Below, piece by piece: positions 8,998 through 19,024 of a stretch of 64,000 bases of DNA. Position 1 is the first letter of the stretch. Each line of letters opens with the position of its first letter. The stretch spans positions 3,490-67,489 of the forward strand of contig JBGSJV010000103.1 in assembly GCA_041741535.1 (NCBI GenBank), written 5' to 3'. A program made the position numbers and the translations under genes. This DNA is from M30B19 sp041741535 (GTDB lineage Bacteria > Planctomycetota > Planctomycetia > Pirellulales > Pirellulaceae). Below the pieces are notes generated by a model that was not told where the DNA came from, did not search any database, and saw nothing but the letters and a program-made list of their open reading frames with translations.

Positions 8998-9381
8998 ATG
9001 AAACAGCCGGAAAAACTTAGCCGACGCGAGCGGCAGATCATGGATACGGTGTTTGCGTTAGGCGAAGCGACCGTCAACCAAATTGTCGCCAATATCCCGG
9101 ACCCACCCACGCCTATGGCGGTCCGCCGCATGATGCATATTCTCGAACAAAAGGGCTGCCTCAAACGCCGCCTCGAAGGACGAGAGGTTGTTTACGCACC
9201 CAAAGAGGCCAAGACCAAGGCCGGGCGCTCGGCCTTCCAGCGAGTCCTGGAAACCTTCTTCGGCGGATCGCTGGAAGAAGCCCTGGCCGCCCATCTGCAC
9301 GCCAGCCGCGAGTCGATCAGCGACGAAGAACGGGCTCGGTTGATTTCTTTGATCGAAAACGCTCGTGAGGAAGGACGCTGA
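8998..9381 (+). CDS. blaI: BlaI/MecI-family transcriptional repressor
   Basis: A 127-residue protein starting at ATG 8998 after AGGAGCGAG. It has the typical BlaI winged helix-turn-helix (LSRRERQIMDTVFALGEATV, then MAVRRMMHILEQKGCLKRRL and VVYAPKEAKTKAG) followed by a short dimerisation region with many acidic and Arg residues. BlaI repressors bind as dimers and are cleaved when the partner BlaR1/MecR1 metalloprotease is activated. The TGA at 9379-9381 is followed by one base and then the ATG of blaR1, so the two are translated together. Two matching operators lie over and next to the promoter. The controlled signal need not be beta-lactam. Confidence 0.93.
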   Translation: MKQPEKLSRRERQIMDTVFALGEATVNQIVANIPDPPTPMAVRRMMHILEQKGCLKRRLEGREVVYAPKEAKTKAGRSAFQRVLETFFGGSLEEALAAHLHASRESISDEERARLISLIENAREEGR

Positions 9382-9382
9382 T

Positions 9383-12300
9383 ATGACTCGATTAACTCTC
9401 GCCTTCTTGGCTCTCTCGGGATTCCTCGCTTTGCCACTTTTGGATGCGGCGACCAAAGGAACGATCGTGCTGCTATTGGCCGGTTTGACCTGCCTGTTAC
9501 TCAAACGCGATTCCGCCGCCACTCGGCACTGCGTCTTGACTGTCGCCGTCCTTATGTTGCTGTTCATGCCGTTCATGTCCGCATTTTTGCCGGCCTGGCG
9601 CGTGCTCCCCGGTTGGCTGGCACCCCCGACGACGTTGTCCTTGACCAATGCAGCGATCGATCCTGCAACAAACCAAGCTGAAAACGACACTAAGTCACCA
9701 TTGGATGTGTCGATCGTTGGCAATCGGTTTTCCCCATCCCTCTCGTTCGATGCCACTACTTCGACAACGGCCAACCCCAACTCGCTGGACAACGCCGTTC
9801 ACCCAATGGGTGTCGAACCCACATCGGCGATTGCACCGCAGCTAGACCCCAACTCACCGACCACTTCCAACTCGCCAAATACCAACGCCTGGAGCACACG
9901 TCTCTGGCAAGTGCTGCCGCTGGTTTGGTCCGTGGGCGCCATCGGGTTATTGCTCCGCTTGGCCGGAAGCGCGTGGCAGTTGCGACGCTCGGAATCCCAT
10001 TGTTCCGATGGGAGCGAGTTGTTTCGGTCCGAACTTCGCCAAGCCTTGGCAACCATCGGCTTGAAACGATCCGTGCGATTGTTGCTTGATCCCAACCAAT
10101 CGATCCCGATCGTCTGGGGACTGCTTCGACCACGGTTGCGTCTACCAGCCGAAGCCGTCCATTGGCCCAAAGAGCAATTGCAATCGGTGCTCTTGCATGA
10201 GCTAGCCCATCTGCGTCGCCATGATCTCGTGGAATTGGTTATCACGCAGTTGGCTTGTGCCTTGCACTGGTACAACCCTTTGGTTTGGTTGGCTGCGTGG
10301 CGACTCCACGTCGAACGCGAGCGCGCTTGTGATGATTTGGTCTTGGCCAGTGGTGTGAAACCTTCGGCGTATGCCGAACACTTGTTACAAGTGACAACAA
10401 AACTAGCAACGTCGTCCTGGACCCAAGTCTGTGGGTTAGCAATGGCGCGCAAGTCCTCGCTGGAAGGTCGGCTCTTGGCGGTCCTTAGTCGCAACTTGAA
10501 CCGCCGCAGTGCGACGTTGGCCCTGTTGTCGATCGCGATGATTGGGGGAGCCGTGATTGCGGTTCCTGTCGCGATGCTTGGTTTGGCAAACGAACCTCCA
10601 GCATCACCTCAGGAACAGATGGAACCAAAGGACCAAGAACCAGAGCCCGTGACCATTGAACCAAAACACGAATCCGCGCAGGCATTGTTCAAGAAATGGC
10701 AAACACGCGCCCGAACGGATGGAAAAATTCCAGGTGCCTTGATTGGACAATTGGGAGCCAAGGTCAACGACTTCATCACACAGTACCCGAATGAAGCGGC
10801 AACGCCGCAGCTCATTGCGGTACGCGATCGTTTCGTCGCGGATCGTGATTGGAAACCTACCGAGGTTGTCGCGATGTTGGACGAGATCGCAGCGATTGCC
10901 ACCGCCCCGATCGGTTGGACATCACTACCGATGGAGTTTGATGACTTTCCCTCCATCAAGCCAGGACAGCCTTTGCCCGCCGATCTGGAGGGCGCCGCCT
11001 GGGGACCTCCCGTCGAAAACGGACTTCGAGCCGCTTGGTTGTTGGAACCACGCGCCGAACAATATCCATTGGGCTCGGTACTTAAGGTCCGTGTGCTGTT
11101 CCATAATGCGGGCGACCAGCCAGTCGTCTTTCGCACGGAAACTTGGCATCAAAGCGATCAACTGGCCGTGCGTAACGCGAAGGGAGCCGAGATCAAGACC
11201 AGTGGCACTTGGTACACAGGGATTACGCCACTCGTAAACTACCGTCTACTACCTGGTGAGTATTGCGAGGTGTCAGCTCCAGGTGTAGGCATCGGCGCGG
11301 GCGAGTATGTCGATGAACGGAGCACCGGGAATCTGGGCGTGATCATCGAAGCTCAAGCGGGTGACGAAATCGAATTTTCGTGCAACGTGGACGCTGCCCA
11401 GTTCATCGTCTTTTCGCGTCCAGACGATCCAAAAGATCAAAGAGAATTATGGAACAAACAAGCGGCCGACCGAGTCGCCAGCGAAGCACCACTGCCACAG
11501 AATCCCGCGGACCGCGAGCAACTGATTCGCCGCGCGATGTTGGACCTCACTGGGGTTGCTCCCACGACGGAAGAAATCGCTCAGTTTGTTTCGGACGCTT
11601 CCCCGGAAGCCTTGGAACACTTGGTCACACGGATTCAAGCGAACGCCCCCACCGAGCCCTGGACCGGTAAGCTACCAACCGGCCCGACCAAGTTCCGGGT
11701 CACACCCGCTGATCCCAACGCTGCCAAACGGCCGCGAGTAGCCACAACCCCTGGACGTTATGTTCTGAGCGATTCAGCGCATCTATTGGTTACGCAAGTC
11801 ACCGCCGGTGACGCTCCTCGCAAGAACTCCGCTGAAATTGCGTTCCTATCGGGCGACCCCAGCGTTGCGTCACCCCACGAGCCGTTCCAGATCGAGTTGC
11901 CCGATGGGTTGAACAGTTATGCCATGTTGTGGGTCCGGAATTCAAGTCAATTGCAGATTGTTGAACCAGACTCCGTTCGTACGATTGATTTTTCCAATCC
12001 TAGTTCCGTGAAGGAATCGCGGGCCAACGAGAATTTGTCGCCCGAGTTCCAAGCATTGGTACCGGAAGGATTGCGCAAAACATTACCGAAAGCAGCAAAG
12101 GATGATCGAGGTGTCACACTAGACCCGTCCATCGAGTCACAACTGGATTGGGGTGAGGCGGTGAACGGCTTGCGCGGAGCTCTGATCATCGGTTCGCGCG
12201 GCGAAGAAAAAGCTAACGGCGTTTTTCTCGTGCTACAGAACGTCTCCGAGCAAACGTTGCGATTCCGAGATACGGCCAAGTCCGAACGCCTGAATTCATT

Positions 12301-15028
12301 GTACGTCAGTGTCGCGGGCGAGATACAATTTGCATTGTCGAACGACGAACCGACCATGACGGACGTGATCTTACAACCACAGGAAGTCACCTACCTTGGC
12401 TTGCTGCGAGGCGGCAGTGAGGAGATCATCGCTGGCTTGATTGAAGGGATTCGCAAAGACTCCCTACAGACGTGGCGCGCGGTCGTGAGGATGAGTCAAA
12501 TTGGCGACGAATCCGTATGGCGCGGTGATCTCTCGACCGGCGAGACTCGTTGTGAAGTCCGACCGAATCTGCCGCAACCCAAGAACGAAGCAGCTCGCGC
12601 GTTGTTCAAGTTCTTTCAAGCCAATGCGCGGCTCAATGGCGACATTCCTGGCGGCTTGCTGCATCGGCTCCATGACAAAGTCCAAGAATTCATTCGCAAC
12701 AACGAACCCGACGCCGCGGGTAGTCCCTACGCTCAGAAAATGCGCCCTCTGGAACCTCGCTTCGCCAACACGAACGATTGGAAAGCGGCGGACGTCGTCG
12801 CCTTGTTGGATGACATCGCCGCCGCCCACACCATTCCTCTGGAGACAACCCTCACGCACTTCACCGAGCGACAACTCCGACCAGGATTGCCTCTGCCAAA
12901 ATCGCTGGAAAGCGCCGATTGGGGGCAACCTCTACCCAGCGGTCTGCGAGTGGCCCTTGTGCTAGAGCCTCGTGCGGAAGCGTACCATTTGGGCGTGGAA
13001 CTGAAAGCTCGCATCGTGTTCCACAACTCGGGAACGGAACCGGTCACGTTTATCACCGATAGTTTTCAACAGCCAGGATTTTCGGCTGAACGAGCCAATG
13101 GCAGCCAGTTAGAAGTTGAGTCGACACATTGGCTAACGCTGGGCAGCATGGCAGCTTATCGTCTGGCTCCTGGCGATTATTGTGAGGTCTACACGCCGGG
13201 CTTAGGGGTTGGGGAGCGCATAACGGATCGAGACGATTGGAAGAATGTCCGCGCCGGTTCGTGGATCAAGTGCGTTGCTGGCGAAGAAGTGGTGGTCACT
13301 CCCGGAGCCGCCGCGCTGAGCGATGGTCGTGGACCGTTCCTACGGTCCAACGTCGCAGAAGGGGCAGGCTCACCCGGAGCGGTTGTCCAGAGTGCTCCCG
13401 AAGGCCCAGAACTCTCACAAGATTGGTGGCTCGAGTTCATCACCGAGCGACTCGAGCGCGAAGCACCCATGCCAACCGACAAAACAGAACGTGAGTATTT
13501 GCTCTATCGGGTGGTTCGCGAGTTGTATGGCGCCGCCCCGAGTACCACAGAGGGTGATGCCTTTGCGGCCGACGAATCGCCGGATGCCCTGAAGAATCTG
13601 GCGGCTTTATTGGCGAAACATCCCTACGGCAAACAAAGCCAAGGTTTGATTCAAGCGGGCAAAACCAAGTTCCGCGTCTTGCCAGTGGACGCGGATGCTG
13701 ACAAACGCCCACGAGTGGCAACCGGTCCCGGTTGGTACTCACTTTCTGATAGTTTGAAATTGTCGGTGGATCGCCGTGCCGTTGGTGAGCGAGTCTTGAA
13801 CGAAGCCAGTCTGGTGTATTTTCAGCAAGGCCAAGACAACCTCGTGCATAAGGTGGAATTGCCCAATGGGCACGACACTTGGGCCGCGGCCACTTTGAAG
13901 GGAACGACGGACCTGTGGATTGCCCAGCCAGGCGTGTTGCGCCGATACGACTTCAAGAATCCTGCGGCTCCAACGGAGACCCAATATGCCGACGCTGCAT
14001 TGGATGACGCCCCGATCTCTCCGATGCTGCGAGAAGCACTAGCACCGGTCTTCATGAAAGCGGAGGACGACGGCTCCACGCCGAGGAAGCCTGCAGCACC
14101 TGCGGCTGAAATGCCCAGCAACGTTGCGTCCGATTCGTCCGCGGCAAGCGATGACGCCACGGGAAAAACTTACACGCTAGTGATCGCGGTTGACGGCACG
14201 ATCCAACTGGAAAACCAAACACGAACGCTGGAAGAACTCAATTTGGACGTGGTGGGAAAATTGGAGGATCGCTTCGTTATCAAGGCACCCGATAGCGTGC
14301 CTTACGAACGAGTTGCCGCAGTCCTTCTCGTGCTCAAGTCCGCCGGTGCGACGAACGTCACTGTATCGGCTACTTTGAACGATGCAATACTCACAGCCGA
14401 AGCATTGATCGGAACCTGGCATGGTGAAATGAACGGCGAAGCGATCCGTTTCTCATTCCATAAACCGCCAGCGGAAAACGAAGTCCATCTCGATATCTAT
14501 ATTGGCGATGCGACAATTGGTCTGATTACGGAAATGAAAGTCGCGGACGATGGCCAGTCAATCTCCATCTATCGACCAAGTGGCAGCGAGATGGAGTTGT
14601 TTGGCACATTGCGTCGAACCGTGGAAGGTGAGTTGCGCTTCAAGCCAACTGGCGATGCAAATTCCGATCCCGACAGCGATGGCATCATTCTAATTCGCGA
14701 TCGCGATGAACCCGCGTCCGAGCCCAAGCAAGCCGCCGCACGCGAACTGTTCGACATTTGGAAAGCCACAGCGAACGATGATGGGACAATTCCCGGTACG
14801 TTTGTCGGCCGACTGGCCACGGAAGTACGAACCTACGCGAAAGAGAATCCGAATCTCGACAGTAGCATGCAGTTGTCCAAACTACTGGCTCGTTTCATCA
14901 CGACGCATGACTGGACTTTGTCCGATGCGACTCGATTACTGGATGACGTCGCCTATTATTCAAACAAGCCTATCGAAAACTGCATCGACAAAGCGAAGCT
15001 TCCCAGTCAAGACCGTGAAGTTGATTAA
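9383..15028 (+). CDS. BlaR1/MecR1-like M56 metallopeptidase with giant repeated C-terminal region
   Basis: A protein of 1881 residues, several times longer than classical BlaR1. The N-terminal part has transmembrane segments and an M56 domain with the zinc motif HELAH at 272-276, then RHDLVE and ERERACDDLVLASG; another TM segment follows near residue 385. The rest is a duplicated extracytoplasmic unit. Blocks starting near residues 430 (ALFKKWQTRARTDGKIPG), 1070 (ALFKFFQANARLNGDIPG) and 1785 (ELFDIWKATANDDGTIPG) are clearly related; the third ends after about 97 residues. Each full unit carries a DUF1549-like stretch (RRAMLDLTGVAPTTEEI). An ExbD/TolR-like domain (LVIAVDGTIQLENQ, VPYERVAAVL) sits near 1594-1670. 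It would sense an outside signal and cleave BlaI. Confidence 0.88.
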   Translation: MTRLTLAFLALSGFLALPLLDAATKGTIVLLLAGLTCLLLKRDSAATRHCVLTVAVLMLLFMPFMSAFLPAWRVLPGWLAPPTTLSLTNAAIDPATNQAENDTKSPLDVSIVGNRFSPSLSFDATTSTTANPNSLDNAVHPMGVEPTSAIAPQLDPNSPTTSNSPNTNAWSTRLWQVLPLVWSVGAIGLLLRLAGSAWQLRRSESHCSDGSELFRSELRQALATIGLKRSVRLLLDPNQSIPIVWGLLRPRLRLPAEAVHWPKEQLQSVLLHELAHLRRHDLVELVITQLACALHWYNPLVWLAAWRLHVERERACDDLVLASGVKPSAYAEHLLQVTTKLATSSWTQVCGLAMARKSSLEGRLLAVLSRNLNRRSATLALLSIAMIGGAVIAVPVAMLGLANEPPASPQEQMEPKDQEPEPVTIEPKHESAQALFKKWQTRARTDGKIPGALIGQLGAKVNDFITQYPNEAATPQLIAVRDRFVADRDWKPTEVVAMLDEIAAIATAPIGWTSLPMEFDDFPSIKPGQPLPADLEGAAWGPPVENGLRAAWLLEPRAEQYPLGSVLKVRVLFHNAGDQPVVFRTETWHQSDQLAVRNAKGAEIKTSGTWYTGITPLVNYRLLPGEYCEVSAPGVGIGAGEYVDERSTGNLGVIIEAQAGDEIEFSCNVDAAQFIVFSRPDDPKDQRELWNKQAADRVASEAPLPQNPADREQLIRRAMLDLTGVAPTTEEIAQFVSDASPEALEHLVTRIQANAPTEPWTGKLPTGPTKFRVTPADPNAAKRPRVATTPGRYVLSDSAHLLVTQVTAGDAPRKNSAEIAFLSGDPSVASPHEPFQIELPDGLNSYAMLWVRNSSQLQIVEPDSVRTIDFSNPSSVKESRANENLSPEFQALVPEGLRKTLPKAAKDDRGVTLDPSIESQLDWGEAVNGLRGALIIGSRGEEKANGVFLVLQNVSEQTLRFRDTAKSERLNSLYVSVAGEIQFALSNDEPTMTDVILQPQEVTYLGLLRGGSEEIIAGLIEGIRKDSLQTWRAVVRMSQIGDESVWRGDLSTGETRCEVRPNLPQPKNEAARALFKFFQANARLNGDIPGGLLHRLHDKVQEFIRNNEPDAAGSPYAQKMRPLEPRFANTNDWKAADVVALLDDIAAAHTIPLETTLTHFTERQLRPGLPLPKSLESADWGQPLPSGLRVALVLEPRAEAYHLGVELKARIVFHNSGTEPVTFITDSFQQPGFSAERANGSQLEVESTHWLTLGSMAAYRLAPGDYCEVYTPGLGVGERITDRDDWKNVRAGSWIKCVAGEEVVVTPGAAALSDGRGPFLRSNVAEGAGSPGAVVQSAPEGPELSQDWWLEFITERLEREAPMPTDKTEREYLLYRVVRELYGAAPSTTEGDAFAADESPDALKNLAALLAKHPYGKQSQGLIQAGKTKFRVLPVDADADKRPRVATGPGWYSLSDSLKLSVDRRAVGERVLNEASLVYFQQGQDNLVHKVELPNGHDTWAAATLKGTTDLWIAQPGVLRRYDFKNPAAPTETQYADAALDDAPISPMLREALAPVFMKAEDDGSTPRKPAAPAAEMPSNVASDSSAASDDATGKTYTLVIAVDGTIQLENQTRTLEELNLDVVGKLEDRFVIKAPDSVPYERVAAVLLVLKSAGATNVTVSATLNDAILTAEALIGTWHGEMNGEAIRFSFHKPPAENEVHLDIYIGDATIGLITEMKVADDGQSISIYRPSGSEMELFGTLRRTVEGELRFKPTGDANSDPDSDGIILIRDRDEPASEPKQAAARELFDIWKATANDDGTIPGTFVGRLATEVRTYAKENPNLDSSMQLSKLLARFITTHDWTLSDATRLLDDVAYYSNKPIENCIDKAKLPSQDREVD

Positions 15029-15087
15029 TTCGTTCGAGCGAGTGTTGGTGTATCGGTCTGTGTAGAGGACCGCTCCGCGGTCCAAAG

Positions 15088-15363
15088 TTGGTTCGCGGAG
15101 CGAACCACGACACTGCCGAATCCACGACCTACTCGGGCCAAACCTACACCGTTACCTTCCATCACGACGTCCAAGGTCGGCCAGTGAAACGGACGTATCC
15201 TTCGGGGCGCGAAGCCGAGTACACTGATGACGAGCGGCAGTTGCTAAAAACGATCAAGTGGGAATGTACCCAGTTCGAAGATCGCAGCGACAATGAATGT
15301 GGGTCGCCAGCCCCTGGCGGCTTGCGGGTAGATAAACTCTTACCCAAAATAAGAGCCACGTAG
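15088..15363 (+). pseudogene. RHS/YD-repeat protein fragment
   Basis: The reading YTVTFHHDVQGRPVKRTYPSG.. followed by EYTDDERQLLKTIKWE looks like two YD repeats of an RHS protein, without the rest of the gene. It lies on the plus strand, opposite to the RHS tip gene at 17768. It starts inside a short palindrome-rich stretch (GACCGCTCCGCGGTC at 15067-15081; GGTTCGCGGAGCGAACC at 15090-15106). It is probably a relic of a once larger RHS locus. Confidence 0.5.
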
Positions 15364-15420
15364 GGAAACCTTTTCACGCCCACCGCAAGTAATTAAATCA
15401 CGTACGACTTGAACGGAAGT

Positions 15421-15690
15421 GCGGCAATCAAAACCGCCTGCCTCGCAACCGGTATGCAACCACTTCAAGTTCATCAACCCTAAATCAACTTCGTCGACCA
15501 ATCAATCCTCGACGTCGACCCTCAATCACGCCGACATTCAAATCAAACACTGACGCGAAGCTCAAGAATCACCCCATCTTTCGGAACTCGGGCTTATTCT
15601 AATCGAGCACTTACACCCGCAGCAAGCGAAATCAGCTACAGCAGACTGGGATTTTTCAGGCATGGCTCAGGTGTGCAAAGGATCGGTACC
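15421..15690. repeat. Contiguous repeat pair A1-B1 (apparently empty RHS site)
   Basis: Positions 15421-15589 (A1) match 16938-17106 (A2) with scattered differences. Positions 15585-15690 (B1) match 18943-19045 (B2). Here A and B abut, sharing the bases TCGG. At the second locus they are separated by about 1.84 kb that carries the RHS tip and its partner gene. Confidence 0.8.
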
Positions 15691-16295
15691 GTCAGCGAAT
15701 AGCGAGAAATCGCTCGTACCGCCGTGGAGATTGGTACACAAGATCCAACCACAAACGAGCGCCGCCCCCGACCGGTTGATCCGGTCGGAGCGAGAGCTTT
15801 GAGGTTAGAAAGGCGCCGAGCACGAGACGCCCCCGTACCGGCTCGTCCGGTCGGAGCGGAAGCTTTGAGGTTAGAGAAACGCCCCGCGCGGAAATGCGGT
15901 CGAAGGACAGACTCGTTTAGCAAACGAACTTCACCGAGACCGCAATGATTCTCGCTCGCAAGTCCGGGCGGTCCGTACCCAAGATGAGTATCGATCGGCC
16001 TACTTGCAGATGTACCTGAAGCGAAGTCGGTCCTACGGCCTTCAAAACCTACCCCACTGATGATTCTAGTTTTTGCGAGTTCGTTCTAACTTCAAAACTG
16101 TCGCTCCGACGGGACGAGCCACGTCGGGGGCGGTTGTTGGGACTATTGCAAGAAGCGATGGTGGGCACGCCATGGTAACGTCCTAAATGTTGCTCACGAT
16201 TGAAGGTCCGTCCTGGCTCTGGTTTTGAATTGATTTGTTCGAACCTTTCGCCCCATTCGGGGCTGATGCAAATCGGGTCGATGCCCAAACCGACG
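15691..16295. other. Non-coding repeat-derived stretch
   Basis: No gene is supported. It contains two tandem copies of a GC-rich unit (CCGGTCGGAGCGAGAGCTTTGAGGTTAGA-type, around 15771-15810 and 15840-15880). A reverse-orientation member of the long dispersed repeat (15894-16055) includes GTTTAGCAAACGAACTTC, the complement of the GTTTGTTTGCTAAAC unit seen at 31-33 and 41 kb. Confidence 0.6.
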
Positions 16296-16570
16296 GTTGC
16301 CACCGTCGGTTACATGCGGGCACGGCTACGCCGTTCAAATCCTTGTGGTCGCGTCAATCGACGCAGCCATAAACGTTCGGGCGGGGACGGCTACGCCGTT
16401 CAATTTCCTGTCGATTGAAAAAATCGAGACCGCCAGACACGTTCGGGTCGGAGAGTCGGCTACATGCTGGCACGGCTACGCCGTTCAAATCCTATTGGTT
16501 GCGTCAAGCGAGACCGCCAGACACGTTCGGGTCGGAAAGTCGCGGAGCGACGACAGCGTGTAGCTGCGGG
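16296..16570. repeat. Local repeats containing GGCACGGCTACGCCGTTCAA
   Basis: The string GCACGGCTACGCCGTTCAAAT occurs at about 16321 and 16471, with GGACGGCTACGCCGTTCAAT at 16384. Two copies of GAGACCGCCAGACACGTTCG follow at 16427 and 16510. It looks like degenerate tandem duplication rather than coding DNA. Confidence 0.65.
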
Positions 16571-16937
16571 TGTCAACCCGCAGTTTCATGCACCCGACGT
16601 GAGCCAAGTCGCGAAGCAACGACAGGTGGGCACGACATGGTTCGACAAGTGGTTTTATCAAGCGATCTATTGGTACTTGGTCGAACAGATTGCTGAGCGA
16701 TTGAAGTCCGGCGAACTTCGCAATCCGAAGATCTACGAATTCAATCCCGACGCGGTGTACGATCCCAAACGACACCGCAAGAAAAGCTGTGATCAGACAC
16801 GGCGAACGAAGAACCAAGCACGACGAACCAATCATCAAGAAGAACTTCAAACCGGCATCCCACCACCAAGGGAAAAGACATCGAGGAAAATAACCTAACC
16901 AAACTGTCGCACCTGACGCGACGGACAAGATTCAACT
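16571..16937 (+). other. Possible coding remnant of unknown origin
   Basis: One plus frame between about 16635 and 16898 reads WFDKWFYQAIYWYLVEQIAE followed by RLKSGELRNPKIYEFNPDAV, which has protein-like composition and then becomes basic and low-complexity. I do not recognise it. It may be a fragment of a decayed mobile or RHS-linked gene. Confidence 0.25.
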
Positions 16938-17106
16938 TTCCGCAGCAATCAAAACCGCCTGCCTTGCTACCGGTCTGCAACCACTTCAAGTTCAGCAACG
17001 GCAAATCAACTTCGTCGCCTGACTCATCCTCGACATCGGCACTCAATCGCACGGACATTCAATTCAAACATTGACGCGAAGCTCAAGAATCGGCCCATCT
17101 TTCGGT
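16938..17106. repeat. Repeat A2 bordering the RHS tip/immunity cassette
   Basis: Second copy of the 169-bp A repeat, matching 15421-15589 over its whole length with substitutions. It ends at the point where A1 passes directly into B1. Confidence 0.78.
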
Positions 17107-17172
17107 AAGCGAACCACATGCCAATCAAACACAGCCTAGCGGCAGCGCCATGCCTATTTATCCAAATCAGGC

Positions 17173-17781
17173 TTACTCATGGTTCTTTCTTGTACCCAAG
17201 AATTCCTCGTACGCACGTAAGACCGGACGATCGGTGGTTTCACCTTCATTCCACGCGACACCTTTAAGTAGGAAAATGTCGGTTTCGGAGATTTTTGGGG
17301 CGAACGCCGCATCAAACTCTAAAATCGCCGCGACACGGACAACCCGACTGCTTTGCCTTGACACAAGAATCACCAGATGTGTCGGTTGGAATCGGGTTCC
17401 CTGCATATCCTGATGGACACCTCCGTCCCGATAGCTCCGGCCGAATTGAGACCTAATTATCTCAAGTGACTGTAAAACCAAGTCGGTATCTCTCTTGTCT
17501 TCGTCTTTTTGAGGGTAAACATAGGAAACTGATGCAAGATCCTTATTTACCACGGAGTAGAAGTTCGTGTTTTCTGGACGTTTTCCGCCATACGTTGAAG
17601 TCGTCCAGACGTTTAAATGGACTTTATTTGTGCCTATATTTGCAACGTCGCATCCAATAAACCACAGCAACATTGCTCCGATAACTGAAACATTTAATAC
17701 ATCACTGGGAATCCAAGCTAGTTTGTATGAACGACGATAGCGTGGTTCGCTTTGAAACGGCAATTGATTAAGGCCCCACAT
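17173..17781 (-). CDS. Candidate immunity/partner protein of the RHS tip
   Basis: A 202-residue protein starting at ATG 17779-17781 after GAGAGG. Its first 14 bases overlap the end of the RHS tip gene in another frame, indicating translational coupling. After a basic stretch (RYRRSYK) comes a hydrophobic segment SVIGAMLLWFIGC, either a membrane anchor or an imperfect lipobox. The remainder is a soluble mixed domain (PTHLVILVSRQSSRVVRVAA, then FLLKGVAWNEGE). I recognise no family. Its position immediately after a variable RHS C-terminus is where immunity genes are normally found; the function is inferred from that alone. Confidence 0.55.
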   Translation of the reverse strand: MWGLNQLPFQSEPRYRRSYKLAWIPSDVLNVSVIGAMLLWFIGCDVANIGTNKVHLNVWTTSTYGGKRPENTNFYSVVNKDLASVSYVYPQKDEDKRDTDLVLQSLEIIRSQFGRSYRDGGVHQDMQGTRFQPTHLVILVSRQSSRVVRVAAILEFDAAFAPKISETDIFLLKGVAWNEGETTDRPVLRAYEEFLGTRKNHE

Positions 17782-19024
17782 AGAAACCACCTCTCGGACA
17801 AACTGAGTTTACAAACTCACGCCAATCGAACGTATAGCCGCCCCAATCTATAGTTCGTCGCTGCGTGTTTTCAATTTGAGTTGTCGAGGGAAGGTGAACC
17901 GTCGAACCAACACTCAAGTTGAGCCTGCCAATTGCCAATGAAACAGGTCCATTCGACTTAATATTGCATTTCTTCAACATGGAATGAGACCACCAGGCAC
18001 AATTGGTTCCACCTACTTGGTAGGGACAATCAAGACGTCCGTCATTCCAATCAGTATTCGGACTATGATAGCTAGATCCTATTGACTGTTCGTTCCCGTC
18101 TCTATCGGGTCCGAGCCTTTTGTGTCCACCAATCTCAAAACCAACGCCGTTTTCAAGCCCCCAGGTTAGTATACTTTCGATTAATTCTTCTTCTTTTCCG
18201 AGCCCATCTTCAATCAGGTACCATGAATACATCGCTTCAGGCAGAGACCCGCCCATTAGATTCTTCGGGTCATTGCACCAAATTCTACTCTTGTTTTCGC
18301 GATTGGCATCCCACATCCCCTTTGCCCAGCAGTCCGGATGGAAAGAAAATGAGTAATACAGTCCGTCGGCTCTTTTGACAACTAAGTAAAAATGTGATTG
18401 ATAACCTGCGAGATGAGCACTATTGTTCCAGATAGCTTCTCCACAACTACTATTTCCGAACGCCCTGACTACGATCCATACCTCACGACCAAGAGGATCT
18501 AGATTTGTTATCCCAAAATACCCCCGGTACAAACTCATCCCATCCACATACCCCAGTGGATCTCTGGACACAAACCCACCGGTCGAGGGATCGTACCAGC
18601 GGGCGCGGAAGTGGTAGAGGTTGAGGTCGGCGTCAAACTCGCGGCCGGTGTACGTGTAGCGGTTGGCGTAAGTGCTGGTGGTGCGAACGGTGCCACTGGG
18701 GTCGTAGATCCCCAGCGTGCCATACGCAGTGTAAGAGTAACGTTCCACCAGCGTACCAGCGGCGTTGGTCAGGCCGACGATGGAATACTGTTGGTTGCGA
18801 TGGTAGGACGGATTTGAGGTTTTTGGTTTTGAACTGCGAAAAGACGAAGAGAGCGGTGGCGTTGATGTGGTTCTTTGATGTCGAGATAAGTGCGGAGGAT
18901 CGGCTAACACGTTGACGCCCTCGATGCGTTGGCTCCCTTGGTCGGAACTAGGGGTGATTCTAATCGAGCACTTACGCCCGCAGCAAGCGAAATCAGCTAC
19001 GGCAGACTGGGATTTTTTAGGCAT
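17768..19024 (-). CDS. RHS core C-terminal tip with variable effector-like domain (N-terminally truncated)
   Basis: A 418-residue frame whose central part is the RHS-associated core: YTAYGTLGIYDPSG, then RYTYTGREFDADLNLYHFRA, RWYDPSTGGFVSRDPLGYVD and GYFGITNLDPLG. After the core comes a unique domain of about 240 residues with many Trp and Cys residues, including GGTNCAWWSHSML, resembling the NC.xW motif of Cys-dependent hydrolases, and later HLPSTT. Intact RHS proteins usually exceed 1000 residues; here the N-terminal 80 residues are encoded by the B2 repeat and unrelated sequence, so the gene is a detached tip. It may be silent until recombined with an RHS core, or a relic. The partner gene follows with a 14-base overlap. 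Confidence 0.65.
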   Translation of the reverse strand: MPKKSQSAVADFACCGRKCSIRITPSSDQGSQRIEGVNVLADPPHLSRHQRTTSTPPLSSSFRSSKPKTSNPSYHRNQQYSIVGLTNAAGTLVERYSYTAYGTLGIYDPSGTVRTTSTYANRYTYTGREFDADLNLYHFRARWYDPSTGGFVSRDPLGYVDGMSLYRGYFGITNLDPLGREVWIVVRAFGNSSCGEAIWNNSAHLAGYQSHFYLVVKRADGLYYSFSFHPDCWAKGMWDANRENKSRIWCNDPKNLMGGSLPEAMYSWYLIEDGLGKEEELIESILTWGLENGVGFEIGGHKRLGPDRDGNEQSIGSSYHSPNTDWNDGRLDCPYQVGGTNCAWWSHSMLKKCNIKSNGPVSLAIGRLNLSVGSTVHLPSTTQIENTQRRTIDWGGYTFDWREFVNSVCPRGGFYVGP

